Origin: Acidobacteriota bacterium
GTDB taxonomy: Bacteria > Acidobacteriota > UBA6911 > RPQK01 > JAPXNP01
Direction: 5' to 3'
Length of the DNA stretch: 35,342 nucleotides
NCBI GenBank assembly: GCA_030597245.1
Contig: JAUVSF010000003.1
Span: 1-35,342, forward strand
The position numbers and the translations under genes were made by a program. How positions within the stretch are numbered: position 1 is the first letter of the stretch; each line of letters begins with the position of its first letter. This document shows, in pieces, positions 9,151 to 19,884 of this stretch. The notes below the pieces were generated by a model. The model searched no databases and was not told where the DNA came from. It saw nothing but the letters and a program-made list of their open reading frames with translations.

Positions 9151-9299
9151 CTGGTGTGCACTGTGTTCAGCCGCCTGAGCATCCGCACTGCTTCGAGTGG
9201 CTGGTTATGCGCCAAAGTGGTACAAGGATGCCGTGAAAACAAAATGAATCGAATCGAGAGCCATCCGGCAGGTTCCGTGGTTTAGGAGGGCTGGAAACG

Positions 9300-10097
9300 A
9301 TGAGTCAAATGCAAAACGTATTGACAGAGATCCGGGAGCGGATTGCCCTGGTGACGATCAATCGACCCGAGGCTCTCAATGCACTCGACGAACAGACACT
9401 TGCAGGACTCGAAACGGTTTTCGGCGAGTTGAAAGAAGATGACTCGGCGGGAGCTGTTGTCCTAACCGGGGCTGGTGAGAAGGCGTTTATCGCCGGGGCC
9501 GATATCAAGCAGTTGAGCAGCCTGAATCCTGTCGCAGCAAAGGAGTTCTCTCGACGAGGCCAGGCCGTCACGAAAGTGATCGAGTCGTTTCCGAAGCCGG
9601 TGGTTGCTGCCGTCAATGGGTTCTGCCTGGGTGGTGGTTGTGAGATTGCCCTGGCATGTCATATGCGGCTGGCGGGGAAGAAAACCAGGTTTGGTCTACC
9701 GGAAGTCAAGTTGGGGTTGATCCCCGGTTATGGGGGAACCCAGCGGCTTGCGAGGCTTGTCGGAAGGGGTGCTGCGCTGGAAATGATGCTCTCAGGTGAG
9801 ATGGTCTCCGCGCAGGAGGCGTATCGTATAGGCTTGGTCAATCGAGTGGTTGAGGATGAAGTTCTTGTTGAAGAAGCTTTCAAGCTTGCCTCCAGTATCA
9901 TTTCGAACAGCCCTTCAGCGGTCAGGTACTGCCTCGAGGCGGTGAACTCCGGTACCCAGATGCCGCTCCTGGCGGCTTTGGACATGGAATCAACTTTATT
10001 TGGTCTGTGTTTCGCAACGGAAGATTCTGCAGAAGGGATTTCCGCCTTTCTGGAGAAGCGAAAACCGGACTTCAAAGGAAAGCAGGGTGACACGTGA
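9300..10097 (+). CDS. Enoyl-CoA hydratase/isomerase family (crotonase) protein
   Basis: Crotonase motifs AFIAGADIKQL, GFCLGGGCEIALACHMRLA and GLPEVKLGLIPGYGGTQRL. AGGAGG ribosome-binding site about 11 nt upstream. Confidence 0.92.
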   Translation: MSQMQNVLTEIRERIALVTINRPEALNALDEQTLAGLETVFGELKEDDSAGAVVLTGAGEKAFIAGADIKQLSSLNPVAAKEFSRRGQAVTKVIESFPKPVVAAVNGFCLGGGCEIALACHMRLAGKKTRFGLPEVKLGLIPGYGGTQRLARLVGRGAALEMMLSGEMVSAQEAYRIGLVNRVVEDEVLVEEAFKLASSIISNSPSAVRYCLEAVNSGTQMPLLAALDMESTLFGLCFATEDSAEGISAFLEKRKPDFKGKQGDT

Positions 10098-10564
10098 AAG
10101 AAATAGCTGGTGTGTTTAACGCTTCGGAACTGAAGTTGGGCATCGTCGTAAGCCGCTTTAACAGCACCATTACGGAAAAACTCCTTGAAGGTGGGATTGA
10201 TGCCTTTGTGCGGTATGGGGGAAAGCTTGAGAACCTGACCGTGCTTCGGGTTCCGGGGAGTTTTGAAATTCCCTCAGGAGCTCAGAAGCTGGCATCCACA
10301 TCGAAGTTCGATGCCATTGTGTGTATCGGTTGCCTGATTCGCGGGGAGACAGGCCATTTTGATTTCCTGGCGCACGAAGTGACGCGGGGAATCGATGAAG
10401 TGGCCCTCAAGTACGGCCTCCCTGTGACCTATGGAGTCATTACCTCGGACACGGTGGAGCAGGCCCTTAACCGTGCAGGTATCAAGAACGGAAACAAGGG
10501 AGTAGACGCTACTGTTGCCGCCATCGAGATGGCCAACGCGTTCCGGCAGGTTGAGGGGGAGTGA
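10094..10564 (+). CDS. ribH: 6,7-dimethyl-8-ribityllumazine synthase, GTG start
   Basis: VPGSFEIPSGAQKL, GCLIRGETGHFDFLAHEV, and GVITSDTVEQALNRAGIKNGNKG. Confidence 0.94.
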   Translation: MKEIAGVFNASELKLGIVVSRFNSTITEKLLEGGIDAFVRYGGKLENLTVLRVPGSFEIPSGAQKLASTSKFDAIVCIGCLIRGETGHFDFLAHEVTRGIDEVALKYGLPVTYGVITSDTVEQALNRAGIKNGNKGVDATVAAIEMANAFRQVEGE

Positions 10565-10971
10565 GTCGCAGAAAGGGCCGTGAGCTGGCGATGCAGATGC
10601 TCTTCCAGGAAGACGCCGTAGGCTCCTCGGCCCAGGAAACCAAGGCGCTGTTCTGGGCTTCACACAGCGCATCGCGACAAGCAAGGGATTTCGCCGAGGG
10701 ACTCTATGACACCTCAGTGGAGAAACGCTGCGAAATCGACGAGTTGATCGCCCGACATGCCCAGCACTGGAAACTGGAGAGGATCGCTGCCGTCGAACGA
10801 AGCCTTCTCCGTATCGCCGTTGCCGAACTACTGGCCGCTGATACGCCTGGAGCAGTGGTCATGGACGAGGCGATTGAGATTGCCCGGAAGTATGGGAGCG
10901 AACGATCGCCTGAATTTGTGAACGGAATCCTGGACGCTGTTAAGAATGATGTGGAACGGAGTGCTGAATGA
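10561..10971 (+). CDS. nusB: Transcription antitermination factor NusB, GTG start
   Basis: SRRKGRELAMQMLFQ start, ERSLLRIAVAELL, and VNGILDAV. Overlaps ribH, the usual ribH-nusB pair. Confidence 0.92.
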   Translation: MSRRKGRELAMQMLFQEDAVGSSAQETKALFWASHSASRQARDFAEGLYDTSVEKRCEIDELIARHAQHWKLERIAAVERSLLRIAVAELLAADTPGAVVMDEAIEIARKYGSERSPEFVNGILDAVKNDVERSAE

Positions 10972-12467
10972 GTGAAGCGCCTGATCATATTGAACAGAGA
11001 TACAGCAAGCTGGAGCAGATCCGGCAACTTGGACACGATACCTATCCGCACAGGTTTGAACGTACGCACACGATCGAAGGCCTTGTCGAGGAATTTGGAG
11101 ATGTCTCGTCGGAAGAACTGGAGGCTCGATCAGTCAAGACTCGCACGGCAGGCCGCCTCGTGGCGATTCGGGGACATGGGAAAGCGAGTTTCGGCCATAT
11201 TGCGGGCGGAGGGAAACGTCTTCAAGTTTACGTCCGCCAGGACCGGGTAGGTGATGAGAACTATAAACTTTACAAGCTGCTTGATGTTGGAGATTTCGTG
11301 GGCATCACCGGAGAGATGGCGAGAACACGCACCGGAGAGTTGACGGTCTTCGTGGAACAGGTGTTCTTCCTTGCCAAAGCTCTTCTCCCTCTTCCTGAGA
11401 AGTGGCACGGACTATCCGACGTTGAGACCAGGTACCGCCAGAGGTACCTCGATCTGATCGCTAACCCCGGCGTTCGCGACATCTTTGTGGTAAGGAGCCG
11501 GCTGATTTCGGCAATTCGGCGTTTTCTCGAGGAAAAGGGCTATCTTGAAGTGGAGACACCCATGATGCAGCCGATTGCCGGCGGGGCTGTGGCTCGCCCC
11601 TTCAAGACCTTTCATGAAGCTCTCGGGATTCCCCTCTTTTTGAGAATTGCACCGGAGTTGTATCTGAAACGGTTGGTTGTAGGCGGTTTTGACCGCGTCT
11701 TCGAGATCAATCGTAACTTCAGAAACGAAGGCATTTCGACGCAACACAATCCGGAGTTCACGATGTTGGAGTTCTATCAGGCCTACTCAGACTACCGTGA
11801 CCTGATGGATCTTACCGAGGAGATGCTAAAACGCGTTGTGGCGGAGGTAACGGGAGGACTGGAAGTCGAATTTAGAGGACGGAAAATCGATTTCAACAAC
11901 TTTGAACGTCTCACGATGCTGGAATCGATTATCAAGTACTGGCCGGACAACGAGCCGCCTCAGGAGGATGAGCTGAGGGATTTCGGATCGATCAGAGGCC
12001 TTGCATCACGGTTGGGTGAAAGCCTCAAGGGGGACGAAACCTGGGGCAAACTGGTCGCGATGCTTTTCGAGCGGGTAGTGGAGGAAAAGCTGGTCGAGCC
12101 GACATTCATCTACGATTTCCCTGTTGAGCTCTCGCCACTGTCGAAAACGAAGGCTGAAGACCCGGCACTTGTCGAGAGATTCGAGTTTTTCGCAGGCGGC
12201 CTGGAACTGGCGAACGCGTACAGTGAGCTCAATGATCCGGATGAACAAAATCGTCGATTTGAGCAGCAATGTGAGGAACGGAGCAAGGGTGACCTTGAAG
12301 CCCACGAAATGGATCACGACTACATCAGGGCCCTTCGCTACGGGATGCCACCCACGGCCGGAGAGGGCATCGGAATTGATCGCCTGAACATGATCCTTAC
12401 CAACTCCAGTTCGATCAGGGAGGTTATTCTGTTTCCCCACCTACGACCTGTAGCGAGTGCGGAGTGA
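10968..12467 (+). CDS. lysS: Lysyl-tRNA synthetase, class II
   Basis: YRQRYLDLIANPGVRDIF, FLEVETPMM-type motif 1 (YLEVETPMMQPIAGGAVARPF), RNEGISTQHNPEFTMLEFYQAY, and GEGIGIDRLNMILTNSSSIREVILFPHLR. Confidence 0.96.
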   Translation: MSEAPDHIEQRYSKLEQIRQLGHDTYPHRFERTHTIEGLVEEFGDVSSEELEARSVKTRTAGRLVAIRGHGKASFGHIAGGGKRLQVYVRQDRVGDENYKLYKLLDVGDFVGITGEMARTRTGELTVFVEQVFFLAKALLPLPEKWHGLSDVETRYRQRYLDLIANPGVRDIFVVRSRLISAIRRFLEEKGYLEVETPMMQPIAGGAVARPFKTFHEALGIPLFLRIAPELYLKRLVVGGFDRVFEINRNFRNEGISTQHNPEFTMLEFYQAYSDYRDLMDLTEEMLKRVVAEVTGGLEVEFRGRKIDFNNFERLTMLESIIKYWPDNEPPQEDELRDFGSIRGLASRLGESLKGDETWGKLVAMLFERVVEEKLVEPTFIYDFPVELSPLSKTKAEDPALVERFEFFAGGLELANAYSELNDPDEQNRRFEQQCEERSKGDLEAHEMDHDYIRALRYGMPPTAGEGIGIDRLNMILTNSSSIREVILFPHLRPVASAE

Positions 12468-13693
12468 AGTTCGAACTATTTGTAGCCCTCAGATATCTTC
12501 GTGCCAAGCGAAAGCAAGCGGTCGTTTCTATCGTCACGCTGATCTCTATTATTGGAGTGACAGCCGGGGTGATGGCCCTGTTAGTGGCCCTGGCTTTGAA
12601 TACCGGGATGCAGGAGGAGTTTCAGAAGCGGATTCTGGGAGTCACCTCGCATATAAACCTGATAGGGCTTGGCGGAGTTCCGGTAACCGGTTACGAGCGA
12701 TTGATTCGTGAGATGGCTGACGTTCCGGAAGTGGAGGGACTTTCGCCCACGATATACGGGCAAGCCCTGCTTCAGAGCCTGGGACGCGAGAAACCTGCCA
12801 TCATTAAAGGCATCGACCCTCTTCACCAGGAAACTTTTTCCGAGTTGTTAACAAATTTGCGGGAGGGAAGCGTGGAAGGCTTCGATCTCCTGGAACCAAC
12901 TCCGCCGATCATTCTCGGCAGAGATCTGGCCGAGAGTCTGGCTGTTTCCTCCGGTGAAATCATTCGTGCCCTTGGAGTCCAGGGTGAGCTGTCACCGTTG
13001 GGCCGAATGCCGCGAATCGAGAACTTCAGGGTACTGGCTATTTTCGAGTCGGGACTCTGGGAGTACGATGCCAACTGGGCTCTGGTCCCTCTGGAGGCGG
13101 CCCAGGACTTCTTTTCGCTGGGGCCGGAGCAGGTTTCAGCCATAGAGTTTCGAATTCACGATATCTACCAGGCGCCTGAGGTCGCTGAAAAACTCAAAGA
13201 GCTGGCTGGACCTGGGTTTACAGCTAACACGTGGATAGAGTTGAACCGGCCCTTGTTCTCTGCCTTGCGGCTCGAGAAGCTGGCGATGTTCCTCGCCATA
13301 GGGCTGATCATTCTTGTAGCCTCCCTGAACATAGTCAGCACGCTGATCCTGATGGTGATGGAGAAGAATCGTGATATCGCGATTGTCACTGCGATGGGTG
13401 GAACGAGCCGTACTCTCACCCGGATCTTCATGCTGCAGGGCCTGATCATCGGGACTGTGGGAACAGTTCTGGGGGACATTCTGGGAGCCGCCACAGTCTG
13501 GTATCTGGACACTTATAAAGTCTTTAGTCTGGAACCTCAGGTCTATTCGATTCCTTACGTACCTTTTCGACTCACCTGGCCGGATATGATTGTGGTTTCG
13601 GCAGTGGCGATACTGATCAGTTTCGTAGCCACGCTGTATCCGGCCAAAACCGCCGCCAAACTCGATCCTGTGGAGGCTCTGCGATATGAATAG
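12464..13693 (+). CDS. lolC: LolC/LolE-family lipoprotein-releasing ABC transporter permease, GTG start
   Basis: KFELFVALRYLRAKRKQAVVSIVTLISIIGVTAGVMALLVALALNTGMQEEFQ, C-terminal FtsX domain, and adjacent lolD. Confidence 0.9.
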   Translation: MKFELFVALRYLRAKRKQAVVSIVTLISIIGVTAGVMALLVALALNTGMQEEFQKRILGVTSHINLIGLGGVPVTGYERLIREMADVPEVEGLSPTIYGQALLQSLGREKPAIIKGIDPLHQETFSELLTNLREGSVEGFDLLEPTPPIILGRDLAESLAVSSGEIIRALGVQGELSPLGRMPRIENFRVLAIFESGLWEYDANWALVPLEAAQDFFSLGPEQVSAIEFRIHDIYQAPEVAEKLKELAGPGFTANTWIELNRPLFSALRLEKLAMFLAIGLIILVASLNIVSTLILMVMEKNRDIAIVTAMGGTSRTLTRIFMLQGLIIGTVGTVLGDILGAATVWYLDTYKVFSLEPQVYSIPYVPFRLTWPDMIVVSAVAILISFVATLYPAKTAAKLDPVEALRYE

Positions 13694-14357
13694 AGCTCTC
13701 AGGATCGCAGGTCTCTGCAAATCATATCAATCGGGTGACCAGGTGCTTGAAGTGCTCAAGGACCTTTCTCTGGAGGTTGAAAAGGGGACACTGGTTGCGA
13801 TAACCGGTGAAAGTGGCTCTGGAAAGAGCACGCTTCTGCATTTGGTCGGAGGGATGGAGAAGCCGAATTCCGGTGAAATCGTTTTCGGAGGCACTGATAT
13901 CGTTCGGCTCCAGGGTGATCAGTTGGCGGGATTTCGGAACTCCACGGTCGGCTTTGTCTTTCAATTCCACCATCTTCTTCCGGAATTCACGGCTCTCGAA
14001 AACGTCATGTTTCCATTACTCATACGTGGTACTCCCGCAGGGGAGGCAGCTGAGCGGGCAGCCGGGCTGCTCGACGAAGTCGGTCTGGCAGAACGAAGCC
14101 ACCACCAGCCTGGAGAGCTTTCCGGAGGAGAACAGCAGCGCGTTGCCATTGCCAGAGCTCTGGTGGGGAATCCCGGGTTACTTCTGGGGGATGAACCTAC
14201 GGGCAATCTAGACAGAAAGACGTCAGACTCAGTTCACCGGTTGCTTTTGCGAATCCACGAGGACTATGGGCTGACTTCGATAATCGTTACTCACAATCCG
14301 CGGTTGGCTGATCTCTGCGATCAGAAGCGTCTCCTGGTGGACGGCAAGCTGGAGTAG
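13686..14357 (+). CDS. lolD: Lipoprotein-releasing system ATP-binding protein LolD
   Basis: Walker A GESGSGKSTLLHLVGG, FQFHHLLPEFTALENVMFPLL (typical LolD), signature LSGGEQQRVAIARAL, and Walker B LLGDEPTGNLD. Confidence 0.93.
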   Translation: MNRALRIAGLCKSYQSGDQVLEVLKDLSLEVEKGTLVAITGESGSGKSTLLHLVGGMEKPNSGEIVFGGTDIVRLQGDQLAGFRNSTVGFVFQFHHLLPEFTALENVMFPLLIRGTPAGEAAERAAGLLDEVGLAERSHHQPGELSGGEQQRVAIARALVGNPGLLLGDEPTGNLDRKTSDSVHRLLLRIHEDYGLTSIIVTHNPRLADLCDQKRLLVDGKLE

Positions 14358-14550
14358 CGGTAATCGGTGATCGGTTTATCCTCCGTAGCTCTAGCGAAGG
14401 GGGATGATCGGGAACACGGGCTTGAGGTCTTGGGTCTTGCGGCTTGGGGCTTGTCAACTCGTGCTCGTAACCGAAGGCCTCCCTAACTGGCGCCCAATTC
14501 ATAAACTCACCAAAAAGACACCAGGGTCACCAGGGAGCACCAAGAATCAA
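14358..14550. repeat. Composite short-word repeat island between lolD and clpC
   Basis: CGGTAATCGGTGATCGGT directly after the lolD stop (14358-14375). CTTGAGGTCTTGGGTCTTGCGGCTTGGGGCTTGT (14421-14454). GTGCTCGTAACCG (from 14461). CACCAAAAAGACACCAGGGTCACCAGGGAGCACCAAGAA (14508-14546). Confidence 0.75.
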
Positions 14551-14621
14551 GGGCTTGGGAATTTGCTGTGGCGCGACCAATTTTGATTTAATAGGGTGCG
14601 AATTGAGGTCCTTGATTCTAT

Positions 14622-17066
14622 ATGTTTGAGAAATACACGGAGAAGGCCAGGCGAGTTATCTTCTTCGCCCGCTACGAGGCGAGTCAGCTGGGTTCTCGGT
14701 CTATTGAGACCGAGCATATCCTGCTGGGTCTGCTGCGAGAAGACAAAGCGCTGGCCGGTCGCTTTTTTCCGCGAGCACAAGCCACCTTGGAGAGTATCCG
14801 GAAAGAAATCGAAGGGCGCATATCCAAGCGGGAGAAAGTCTCGACGTCGGTCGAATTGCCGTTGAGCGAAGAGTCGAAGCGTGTTCTCAGCAATGCGAGC
14901 GAAGAAGCGGAACGGCTTCTGTGTAACTACATCGGAACGGAGCATATTCTGCTCGGGCTTCTTCGGGCTGAAGGATCAGTTGCGGCGGGGATCTTGAAGG
15001 AAAAGGGCCTGAGCCTCGCCAGGGTCAGGGAAGAACTGGCCGGAACTGCACCCGAAAAAGAAGGCGGAGCCAAGGCCAAAGACAATCTTGTCTTGACCGA
15101 GTTCAGTCGAGACCTCACCGAAGCGGCTGAGAATGACTCTCTTGATCCCCTGATCGGCCGAGATGAAGAACTGGAGCGCGTGATCCAGATACTCTGCCGT
15201 AGAACCAAGAACAACCCCGTCCTGATCGGGGAACCGGGGGTTGGGAAAACTGCCATTGTGGAAGGTCTGGCCCAGAGGATCGTGAAGAGCGAGGTTCCGG
15301 TGATGCTCAGTGACAAGCGCATTCTGGCTCTCGATATATCTCTGATCGTGGCAGGAACGAAGTATCGCGGTCAATTTGAGGAGCGCTTGAAGACGATCAT
15401 GAAGGAGTTGGCCGAAAATCCGAATTATGTCGTCTTCGTTGACGAACTGCATACACTCGTGGGTGCGGGGTCTGCTGAAGGCTCTCTGGATGCGGCGAAT
15501 ATTTTGAAGCCGGCTCTTTCCCGCGGCGAGATCCAATGTATTGGTGCCACAACCCCGTACGAATACCGTCGATCCATTGAGAAGGATCGTGCTCTTGAAC
15601 GGCGTTTCCAGACCATCAAGGTCCAGCCGCCTTCAGTAGAGGAGACGGTTGAGATAATCCACGGAATCAAGGAACGCTACGCGAGTTTCCATCGGGTTCG
15701 TTATGACGATGAAGCCGTCATGACGGCAGTCTATCAGTCGAGTCGTTACATTACGGGTCGTTTTCTGCCCGACAAAGCGATCGATGTTCTGGACGAGGCT
15801 GGAGCACGAGTTAAGCTCGACAGTACTTCTGTTCCCAAAGAGGTTGCGGAAGTTCAGAGCAGAATCCAGGCTATCGTCCGTGAGATGGATGAGGCGATCT
15901 CTAGTAAGGATTTCGATCGAGCGGCCACACTGAAGGAACGGGAGCTAAGAGAGCGGGAGGATCTGGACGCTCAGGCCGAAAACTGGCAGTTCAACAACCA
16001 GGCGGTTCCGGTGGTGAGCAAGCAGCACATTGAGGACGTCATTTCCCGCTGGACCGGCGTTCCTGTGGAGTCACTTCAGGAAGAAGAGATGCAGAAACTG
16101 CTTAGTATGGAGGAGCAACTGCATCGGCGAATCATCAGTCAGCACAAGGCGGTGTCTGCACTGGCTCGAGCCATCCGGCGGAGTCGTGCAGGGATGAGAA
16201 ACCCTGACCGGCCAGTTGGCTCCTTCCTTTTCCTGGGTCCGACCGGCGTAGGAAAGACGGAGCTGGCAAAATCCCTTGCCGAGTTTCTCTTTGGCAGCGA
16301 GAAGGCACTGATTCGGTTCGACATGTCCGAGTACATGGAGAAACACTCGGTTTCCAAACTGATTGGGTCTCCGCCTGGATACGTTGGTCACGAAGAAGGG
16401 GGGCAGCTCACGGAACGGATCAAGAGAAATCCGTATTCGGTTGTTCTCCTGGATGAGATAGAGAAGTCACACCCGGATGTTTACAACCTCCTTCTCCAGG
16501 TTTTTGAGGACGGACAGTTAACTGATTCCCTCGGCAACACTGTCAACTTCAAGAACGCCATCATTATCATGACCTCAAACATTGGCGCTCGCCACCTCGT
16601 GAATAAGTCTTCGGTGGGTTTCACCAGCCCGGAGGTCCAGTCCGCATCGAAGGTGACCGACACAATCATCAACGAGGTCAAGAAGGTTTTCAATCCAGAA
16701 TTCTTGAACCGTCTGGATGAGATTATTGTGTTCGATTCTCTGACAGAGGAGGACCTGAGAGAAATCGTGGATCTACTCCTGACTCAGGTGAACCGGAATC
16801 TCGAATCAAAGCGGATCGAGATTCAGCTTCAGGAAGACGCGAAAAGTTGGATCATCGACATTACGTGCCGGGACAGGGCCTATGGTGCTAGACCCTTGCG
16901 GAGAGCGATTCAGAAGTATATTGAAGACCCCGTTTCCGAACTGATCATCCAAGGGAAACTGAAAGATAAGGAGACACTGACCGTCTACTGGAAAGAAGAT
17001 GCGTTGTACTACCGTAATGATGGGTCCAAAGTGGAAGGGGCTCTTTGTTCGTACGATCTTGTCTGA
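14622..17066 (+). CDS. clpC: ATP-dependent Clp protease ATP-binding subunit ClpC
   Basis: Two Clp N-repeats ([12 protein letters not shown]..., [13 protein letters not shown]...), two AAA modules ([34 protein letters not shown]), and a UVR-type linker. Confidence 0.94.
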   Translation: MFEKYTEKARRVIFFARYEASQLGSRSIETEHILLGLLREDKALAGRFFPRAQATLESIRKEIEGRISKREKVSTSVELPLSEESKRVLSNASEEAERLLCNYIGTEHILLGLLRAEGSVAAGILKEKGLSLARVREELAGTAPEKEGGAKAKDNLVLTEFSRDLTEAAENDSLDPLIGRDEELERVIQILCRRTKNNPVLIGEPGVGKTAIVEGLAQRIVKSEVPVMLSDKRILALDISLIVAGTKYRGQFEERLKTIMKELAENPNYVVFVDELHTLVGAGSAEGSLDAANILKPALSRGEIQCIGATTPYEYRRSIEKDRALERRFQTIKVQPPSVEETVEIIHGIKERYASFHRVRYDDEAVMTAVYQSSRYITGRFLPDKAIDVLDEAGARVKLDSTSVPKEVAEVQSRIQAIVREMDEAISSKDFDRAATLKERELREREDLDAQAENWQFNNQAVPVVSKQHIEDVISRWTGVPVESLQEEEMQKLLSMEEQLHRRIISQHKAVSALARAIRRSRAGMRNPDRPVGSFLFLGPTGVGKTELAKSLAEFLFGSEKALIRFDMSEYMEKHSVSKLIGSPPGYVGHEEGGQLTERIKRNPYSVVLLDEIEKSHPDVYNLLLQVFEDGQLTDSLGNTVNFKNAIIIMTSNIGARHLVNKSSVGFTSPEVQSASKVTDTIINEVKKVFNPEFLNRLDEIIVFDSLTEEDLREIVDLLLTQVNRNLESKRIEIQLQEDAKSWIIDITCRDRAYGARPLRRAIQKYIEDPVSELIIQGKLKDKETLTVYWKEDALYYRNDGSKVEGALCSYDLV

Positions 17067-17216
17067 TTTCATCACTTGGGTTTTCCAGTCATCTATTTCC
17101 CGTTCATTTTTCAGAGTGGGTATAGGAGTACTTGGAGTAAACGAACTGTGTTAGGATTTCGCGGTCTCTCCCGGCTGGTGGAGCCGTGAAGCAGCAGACG
17201 GTTGAGGCACTTATAA

Positions 17217-19853
17217 ATGACTGATAAGGGCTTTGCACAACGAGGCTGTTCTTTCTGGCAGCCCTTTATGGTTGTAATGTGGGTGGTAGTTGCGACAGTG
17301 GTCCCTCCGCTGGCAGCACAGCAACCTTCGCCGCCTCAGAGGATCGAGGAAATCCGGGTTGTCGGGAATCGCCGCATTCCGGAAAGCACGATTCTTTATT
17401 ACATCCAGACCAAGGAAAACGATCCCTACAACGAACAGCAAATCCTAAGGGATTACCGCAGTCTACTCAATACAAACTTCTTCACCGATGCCAAAGTCCT
17501 GCTCGAAGAGGGTGAGACAGGTACCATCGTCATTTTCGAGGTGAAAGAACGCCCACTGATCCGTGCCATGGAATACGAGGGGATGAAGTCCTTTAAGGAG
17601 TCCGATGTCCTCGAGAAGTTTAGGGACATGCGGGTCGGGATGACCGTGGACTCTCCTTTCGACGAGGCGAAGCTGCCTCGGGCGAGAAAAGCGATCAGCC
17701 TTCTCATGGAACTCAACGGTCGGGCGCTGGGCCGAGTTGAGATTGCTGTGGAGCCGATTACCTCCTCTTCGGTCCGGCTGGTTTTCAAGCTTGACGAAGG
17801 ACCGAAAGTGCGCTTGGGCAAGATCCAGTTCGAGGGTAATACGGTTCTGTCGGATGATGAACTCAGAGCTGCACTGGAGCTCAACAAAGAACGTGGCCTG
17901 ATCACCATGTTCAAGGGTACAGACAAATACATCGGGGACAAGCTCGAATACGATGTACAGGTGAATGTTCTGGCGAAGTACCGCGAGATCGGCTACATCA
18001 TGGCCCGGGCCGGCCAGCCGAAGGTCGAGATCGTAGAGGCCCCACAGGGGATGCTTTTTGGGTTTCGAAAGACCAAGCAGCAGTACTACATCACGATTCC
18101 GATCGAAGAGGGCGACCAGTTCACGGTTGGAAAGTTCGAGATTATCGGTGTAGAGACATTTGCCCCGGAGATGGTTGAGCGAGGCTTTGCCGCCCGCCCA
18201 GGGGATGTGGTGAACTACACCCGACTCCGGGAATCGACAGACAAGCTCAACGAACTCTATTCGACTCTCGGTTTCCTCGATATGGAGGCTCGACCCGACA
18301 TTAATCCCCACATGGATACGAAGACGGTTGACGTCACGATCAGCGTGATCGAGGGCAAACGGTACATCGTTCATCAGATCAATTTCGCCGGGAACACAAA
18401 AACCAAAGACAAGGTTATGAGACGCGAGTTCCTGCTGGAGGAAGCAACGGAGTTCAATGGCAGGCTCCTGGACATTTCCATCCGCAGGCTCAACCAACTC
18501 GGCTTCTTTGAACAGATTGAAGAAAGCGACTACGAGGTGATTAAGAGGCCCGATGAGGGTGAAGTAGACGTGCTCGTCAAGGTCAAGGAACGGAGTCAAC
18601 AGTCGATAGGTGTTACAGGTGGAGTCAGTGGATACAGCGGTGGATTCTTCGGCGTTAATTATTCGACCAACAATTTCAGAGGCAGGGGAGAGAGAATCGA
18701 CGTCCAGGTTCTGGTAGGAACCCGATCCTCCAACTTCTCGGTCTCGTTCACGGAACCATACTTTCTGGATTCAAGGGTCTCCCTGGGAGTGTCCGTATTC
18801 AACCAGCGGTATCGATTCGACACCTATACAGCTTTCTTTGGGTTGATTTCGCCCAACAACAGTATTCCCTTATATACCCGGAAGACCACGGGATTCACGG
18901 TCTCGGGAAGTTATCCGCTGGGGCGTTGGACACGTGGAGGACTCAAGTATTCGCTGCAAAACATCCGGATCACCGATATCGCCGACATCTACGAGAATTT
19001 TGCCTTGGGGCAGCTTCTAGGGTTTACGCCCGGAGGTGATATTGAGGACGCCAGGCAAGGGATCATCCGTAGCGAGGTCACTCCGAGTTATATCTACAAC
19101 TCGAAGAACGCGTTCTTTCAGGCAACCATGGGTTCACGATTCTCTATTGAGGTGCCGATCTCGGGCGGACCTCTGGGTGGAACCTTCAACATCATTCGGC
19201 CGTTTGTCGAGTATCAGCATTTCATGCCTGACAAGTGGATAACCCACGGGCGGAATACATTCGCGATGAGAGTCCGCTTCATTCATATCATCCCGTACGG
19301 TACTCTCAGTAACGGTCAGCCGATGACTGCACCTTTCTATGAACGTCTGTTTACCGGTGGCGAATACTCACTCAGAGGATTCAACCTCCGCTCTGTGAGT
19401 CCCTGGGCGCAACTGCGATCGCCCCGCTTGGACCCGGTCGGTAATCCGATTATGGATCCCGCTACAGGGCTACCGTTCATTTCGGAACAGACGATTCCGG
19501 TGGGTGGTGACACATTGCTCCTTGCCACGGGGGAGTATCGCATCCCGATCGCAGGGCCTGTTCAGTTAAACACGTTCGTTGATTTCGGAACATCCGTGGT
19601 CTTGCGGGAAGACAATATTCAGGTTTTTGGAGCCAGCACGTTCATAAGCCTTGTAGACAGCACGAATTATGTGTGGCGTATGTCGACCGGAGTTGAAGTT
19701 CAGTTTCTGCTTCCGGTAATCAATCAACCCTTCCGGCTTATCTTTGCGTACAATCCATTGAGATTGAGTACGGACGTGGTGGTGAATGGGATACGTCTAC
19801 CGCTGCAAGAGCGGTCGTCGAACGTCAGGTTCACAGTGGGGTATAATTTCTAG
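17217..19853 (+). CDS. bamA: Outer membrane protein assembly factor BamA (POTRA repeats plus Omp85 barrel)
   Basis: Signal peptide, repeated POTRA-like units (RIEEIRVVGNRRIPESTI..., IVHQINFAGNTKTKDKVMRREF), barrel motif FTGGEYSLRGF, and terminal F (VRFTVGYNF). Confidence 0.94.
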   Translation: MTDKGFAQRGCSFWQPFMVVMWVVVATVVPPLAAQQPSPPQRIEEIRVVGNRRIPESTILYYIQTKENDPYNEQQILRDYRSLLNTNFFTDAKVLLEEGETGTIVIFEVKERPLIRAMEYEGMKSFKESDVLEKFRDMRVGMTVDSPFDEAKLPRARKAISLLMELNGRALGRVEIAVEPITSSSVRLVFKLDEGPKVRLGKIQFEGNTVLSDDELRAALELNKERGLITMFKGTDKYIGDKLEYDVQVNVLAKYREIGYIMARAGQPKVEIVEAPQGMLFGFRKTKQQYYITIPIEEGDQFTVGKFEIIGVETFAPEMVERGFAARPGDVVNYTRLRESTDKLNELYSTLGFLDMEARPDINPHMDTKTVDVTISVIEGKRYIVHQINFAGNTKTKDKVMRREFLLEEATEFNGRLLDISIRRLNQLGFFEQIEESDYEVIKRPDEGEVDVLVKVKERSQQSIGVTGGVSGYSGGFFGVNYSTNNFRGRGERIDVQVLVGTRSSNFSVSFTEPYFLDSRVSLGVSVFNQRYRFDTYTAFFGLISPNNSIPLYTRKTTGFTVSGSYPLGRWTRGGLKYSLQNIRITDIADIYENFALGQLLGFTPGGDIEDARQGIIRSEVTPSYIYNSKNAFFQATMGSRFSIEVPISGGPLGGTFNIIRPFVEYQHFMPDKWITHGRNTFAMRVRFIHIIPYGTLSNGQPMTAPFYERLFTGGEYSLRGFNLRSVSPWAQLRSPRLDPVGNPIMDPATGLPFISEQTIPVGGDTLLLATGEYRIPIAGPVQLNTFVDFGTSVVLREDNIQVFGASTFISLVDSTNYVWRMSTGVEVQFLLPVINQPFRLIFAYNPLRLSTDVVVNGIRLPLQERSSNVRFTVGYNF

Positions 19854-19884
19854 GAACTTTGGGGGAAGGAGCGAGGGAAGACGA

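Noticed and set aside
17463-18599. 378-aa minus-strand ORF inside bamA
   Set aside because: Shadow ORF opposite the POTRA region. No domain signature.
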